DNA of 14,010 bases from a candidate division TM6 bacterium UASB124 (lineage in GTDB: Bacteria; Babelota; Babeliae; Babelales; RVW-14). The DNA is taken from NCBI GenBank assembly GCA_945872225.1, contig CAMBZK010000016.1, positions 1 to 14,010 on the forward strand, in the 5' to 3' direction. The position numbers and the translations under genes were made by a program. This document shows positions 13,012 through 14,010 of this stretch, one piece after another. The notes beneath the pieces were generated by a model, which was not told the origin of the DNA, ran no database searches, and saw only the letters and a program-made list of their open reading frames with translations. Numbering within the stretch: the stretch's first letter is position 1; every line of letters begins with the position of its first letter.

Positions 13012-14010
13012 ATGAAAAACAGTTTATTGTTCTTTGTCGCACTGCATTGTTTGCCCGTGGGGTTGTTAGCTACGAGTGCAGAGGCACCAGCGCTACGGCA
13101 GCTCGGGTATCTGACAACCGAGCAATCGCATCCCGTGACGAGTGATTTGAGTCGCGTTATGCGTGGTGGTGATGACGGCATTGTGAAAGGGTTGCAGTTA
13201 TTGCATGAAGTTGACCAGGGGGTTGTTGCAGGCTTTGACCATTTTGTTACCAGCTTCTACGATCAGATGCGTACAACACTGCTGCGTACAAGAGCTGCGG
13301 GTGGCAAGTGCTACTTGGTTGGCTCTGGATCAAGCGGGCGCGTAGCGATTGACTTAGCAGCTAAAGACCCGACTAAAACGGTTGTCGATGTTATGGCTGG
13401 CGGTGATTCTGCGCTCATTCGAGCACGTCAAGGGTTTGAAGACTCTGCAACAGATGGGGCATCTACAATTAACGCACTAGGTTTTTCCAAAAAAGATATG
13501 GTGGTACTGATCTCCGCTAGTGGTAGCGCGATGTTCAATGTTGGTGCAGGCAAGGCTGCACGGGCAGCAGGGGCAACGGTGTACTATTTTTGCAATAGCG
13601 CAGCGGTGCCAAAAGAAACGCAAGTATTGTTTGATGTGGACGGTGTCACTCCCGTGACGGTTGACATCGGTCCGCAGGCAATTACCGGTTCAACCAGATT
13701 ACAAGCGGCAACATTGGCGTTGTTGTGCCTTGGGGTGGTCTGTTTGGATCAAGACCCTGTTGCGTTGCGAAAGCAACTGCTTGCAGGAAATAAGATTATA
13801 GCTGACAACGTTAACGCTATTGCTGCTGTTGTTGCAGCAGAGACGGCGGTATTTTCTGCCCCTGATGCAAATTTTAGACAGGTGCAAGACAAAACAGAGA
13901 GGGGCTATGTGACTTTTGTTACGACACAGCAATATGCCCGTGCCGTGGTTATTGATACAGTTGAAACGCCACCAACCTTCTCCACCAATCCTCCTGTGCG
14001 CTTAAGCGAG
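13012..14010 (+). CDS. Secreted MurQ/GCKR-like SIS-domain protein, C-terminus cut by the window edge
   Basis: The frame is open from ATG 13012 through 333 codons to the right edge. A signal peptide (about residues 1-24, LLFFVALHCLPVGLLATSA) is followed by a MurQ-type core: LGYLTTEQSHPVTSDLSRV, VGSGSSGRVAIDLAAKDPT, MAGGDSALIRARQGFEDS, VVLISASGSAMF and VDIGPQAITGSTRLQA. MurQ cleaves the lactyl ether of N-acetylmuramic acid 6-phosphate in the cytosol. Aligned to E. coli MurQ, the catalytic E83 (ASECPPT) falls at AAKDPT and is absent, while E114 (EGAED) is kept in QGFED. After the SIS core comes ERGYVTFVTTQQYARAVVID then TVETPPTFSTNPPV, resembling the start of a second sugar-phosphate-binding half as in double-SIS GCKR-like proteins. 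AGGA 7 bases upstream within AGGAGAGGA supports the start. An exported, possibly non-catalytic sugar-binding role is inferred. Confidence 0.88.
   Translation, partial: MKNSLLFFVALHCLPVGLLATSAEAPALRQLGYLTTEQSHPVTSDLSRVMRGGDDGIVKGLQLLHEVDQGVVAGFDHFVTSFYDQMRTTLLRTRAAGGKCYLVGSGSSGRVAIDLAAKDPTKTVVDVMAGGDSALIRARQGFEDSATDGASTINALGFSKKDMVVLISASGSAMFNVGAGKAARAAGATVYYFCNSAAVPKETQVLFDVDGVTPVTVDIGPQAITGSTRLQAATLALLCLGVVCLDQDPVALRKQLLAGNKIIADNVNAIAAVVAAETAVFSAPDANFRQVQDKTERGYVTFVTTQQYARAVVIDTVETPPTFSTNPPVRLSE

Noticed and set aside
1..14010. tRNA, rRNA, CRISPR array, insertion sequence or phage genes
   Set aside because: No clover-leaf, rRNA core, regular direct-repeat array, transposase or phage structural motif was seen on either strand.

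Overview
The window is a 14 kb piece of a bacterial chromosome with eleven protein genes and no RNA genes. Seven of the eleven products begin with a signal peptide: two ankyrin-type proteins, a clostripain-like protease, a tandem pair of paralogues with a basic motif just after the signal peptide, a coiled-coil/acidic protein and a MurQ/GCKR-like SIS protein. An eighth, the protein at the left edge, also looks exported. This mix suggests an intracellular or host-associated Gram-negative-type bacterium with a small genome. My best guess is a member of candidate phylum Dependentiae (TM6), from the style of the leucyl-tRNA synthetase and the density of secreted ankyrin and unknown proteins. That placement is inference, not something read directly from a marker.

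Layout: positions 1-6403 are all on the minus strand. Read 5' to 3' on that strand they are a secreted ankyrin-like protein (5657-6403), leuS (3193-5634), a REP-like inverted-repeat element (3051-3182), a short-form transaldolase (2360-3019), a secreted ankyrin protein (1702-2235) and a large exported protein of unknown function that runs off the left edge (1-1688). A 304-base divergent intergenic region then leads to a plus-strand clostripain-family (C11) protease (6708-8108), closed by a strong GC-rich hairpin shared with the converging minus-strand genes. Those are two tandem paralogues (8183-9439 and 9495-10961). A compact divergent promoter region (10962-11093) serves the upstream paralogue and the plus-strand pair rapZ-ftsB-like (11094-12271), which are translationally coupled. 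A convergent secreted coiled-coil/acidic protein (12281-12829) and a divergent secreted MurQ/GCKR-like SIS protein (13012 to the right edge) complete the window.

How it fits together: the housekeeping genes (leuS, tal, rapZ, ftsB-like) serve translation, pentose-phosphate carbon flow, a nucleotide-binding regulatory role and cell division. They are interleaved with lineage-specific exported proteins that probably act in the envelope, in the periplasm or on a host. The most interesting points are the paralogue pair whose predicted mature N-terminus starts with an identical nuclear-localisation-like motif, the C11 protease with an apparent charge swap in its specificity pocket, the exported MurQ-like protein that lacks one catalytic glutamate, and the LeuRS whose editing-site threonine-rich motif is replaced.
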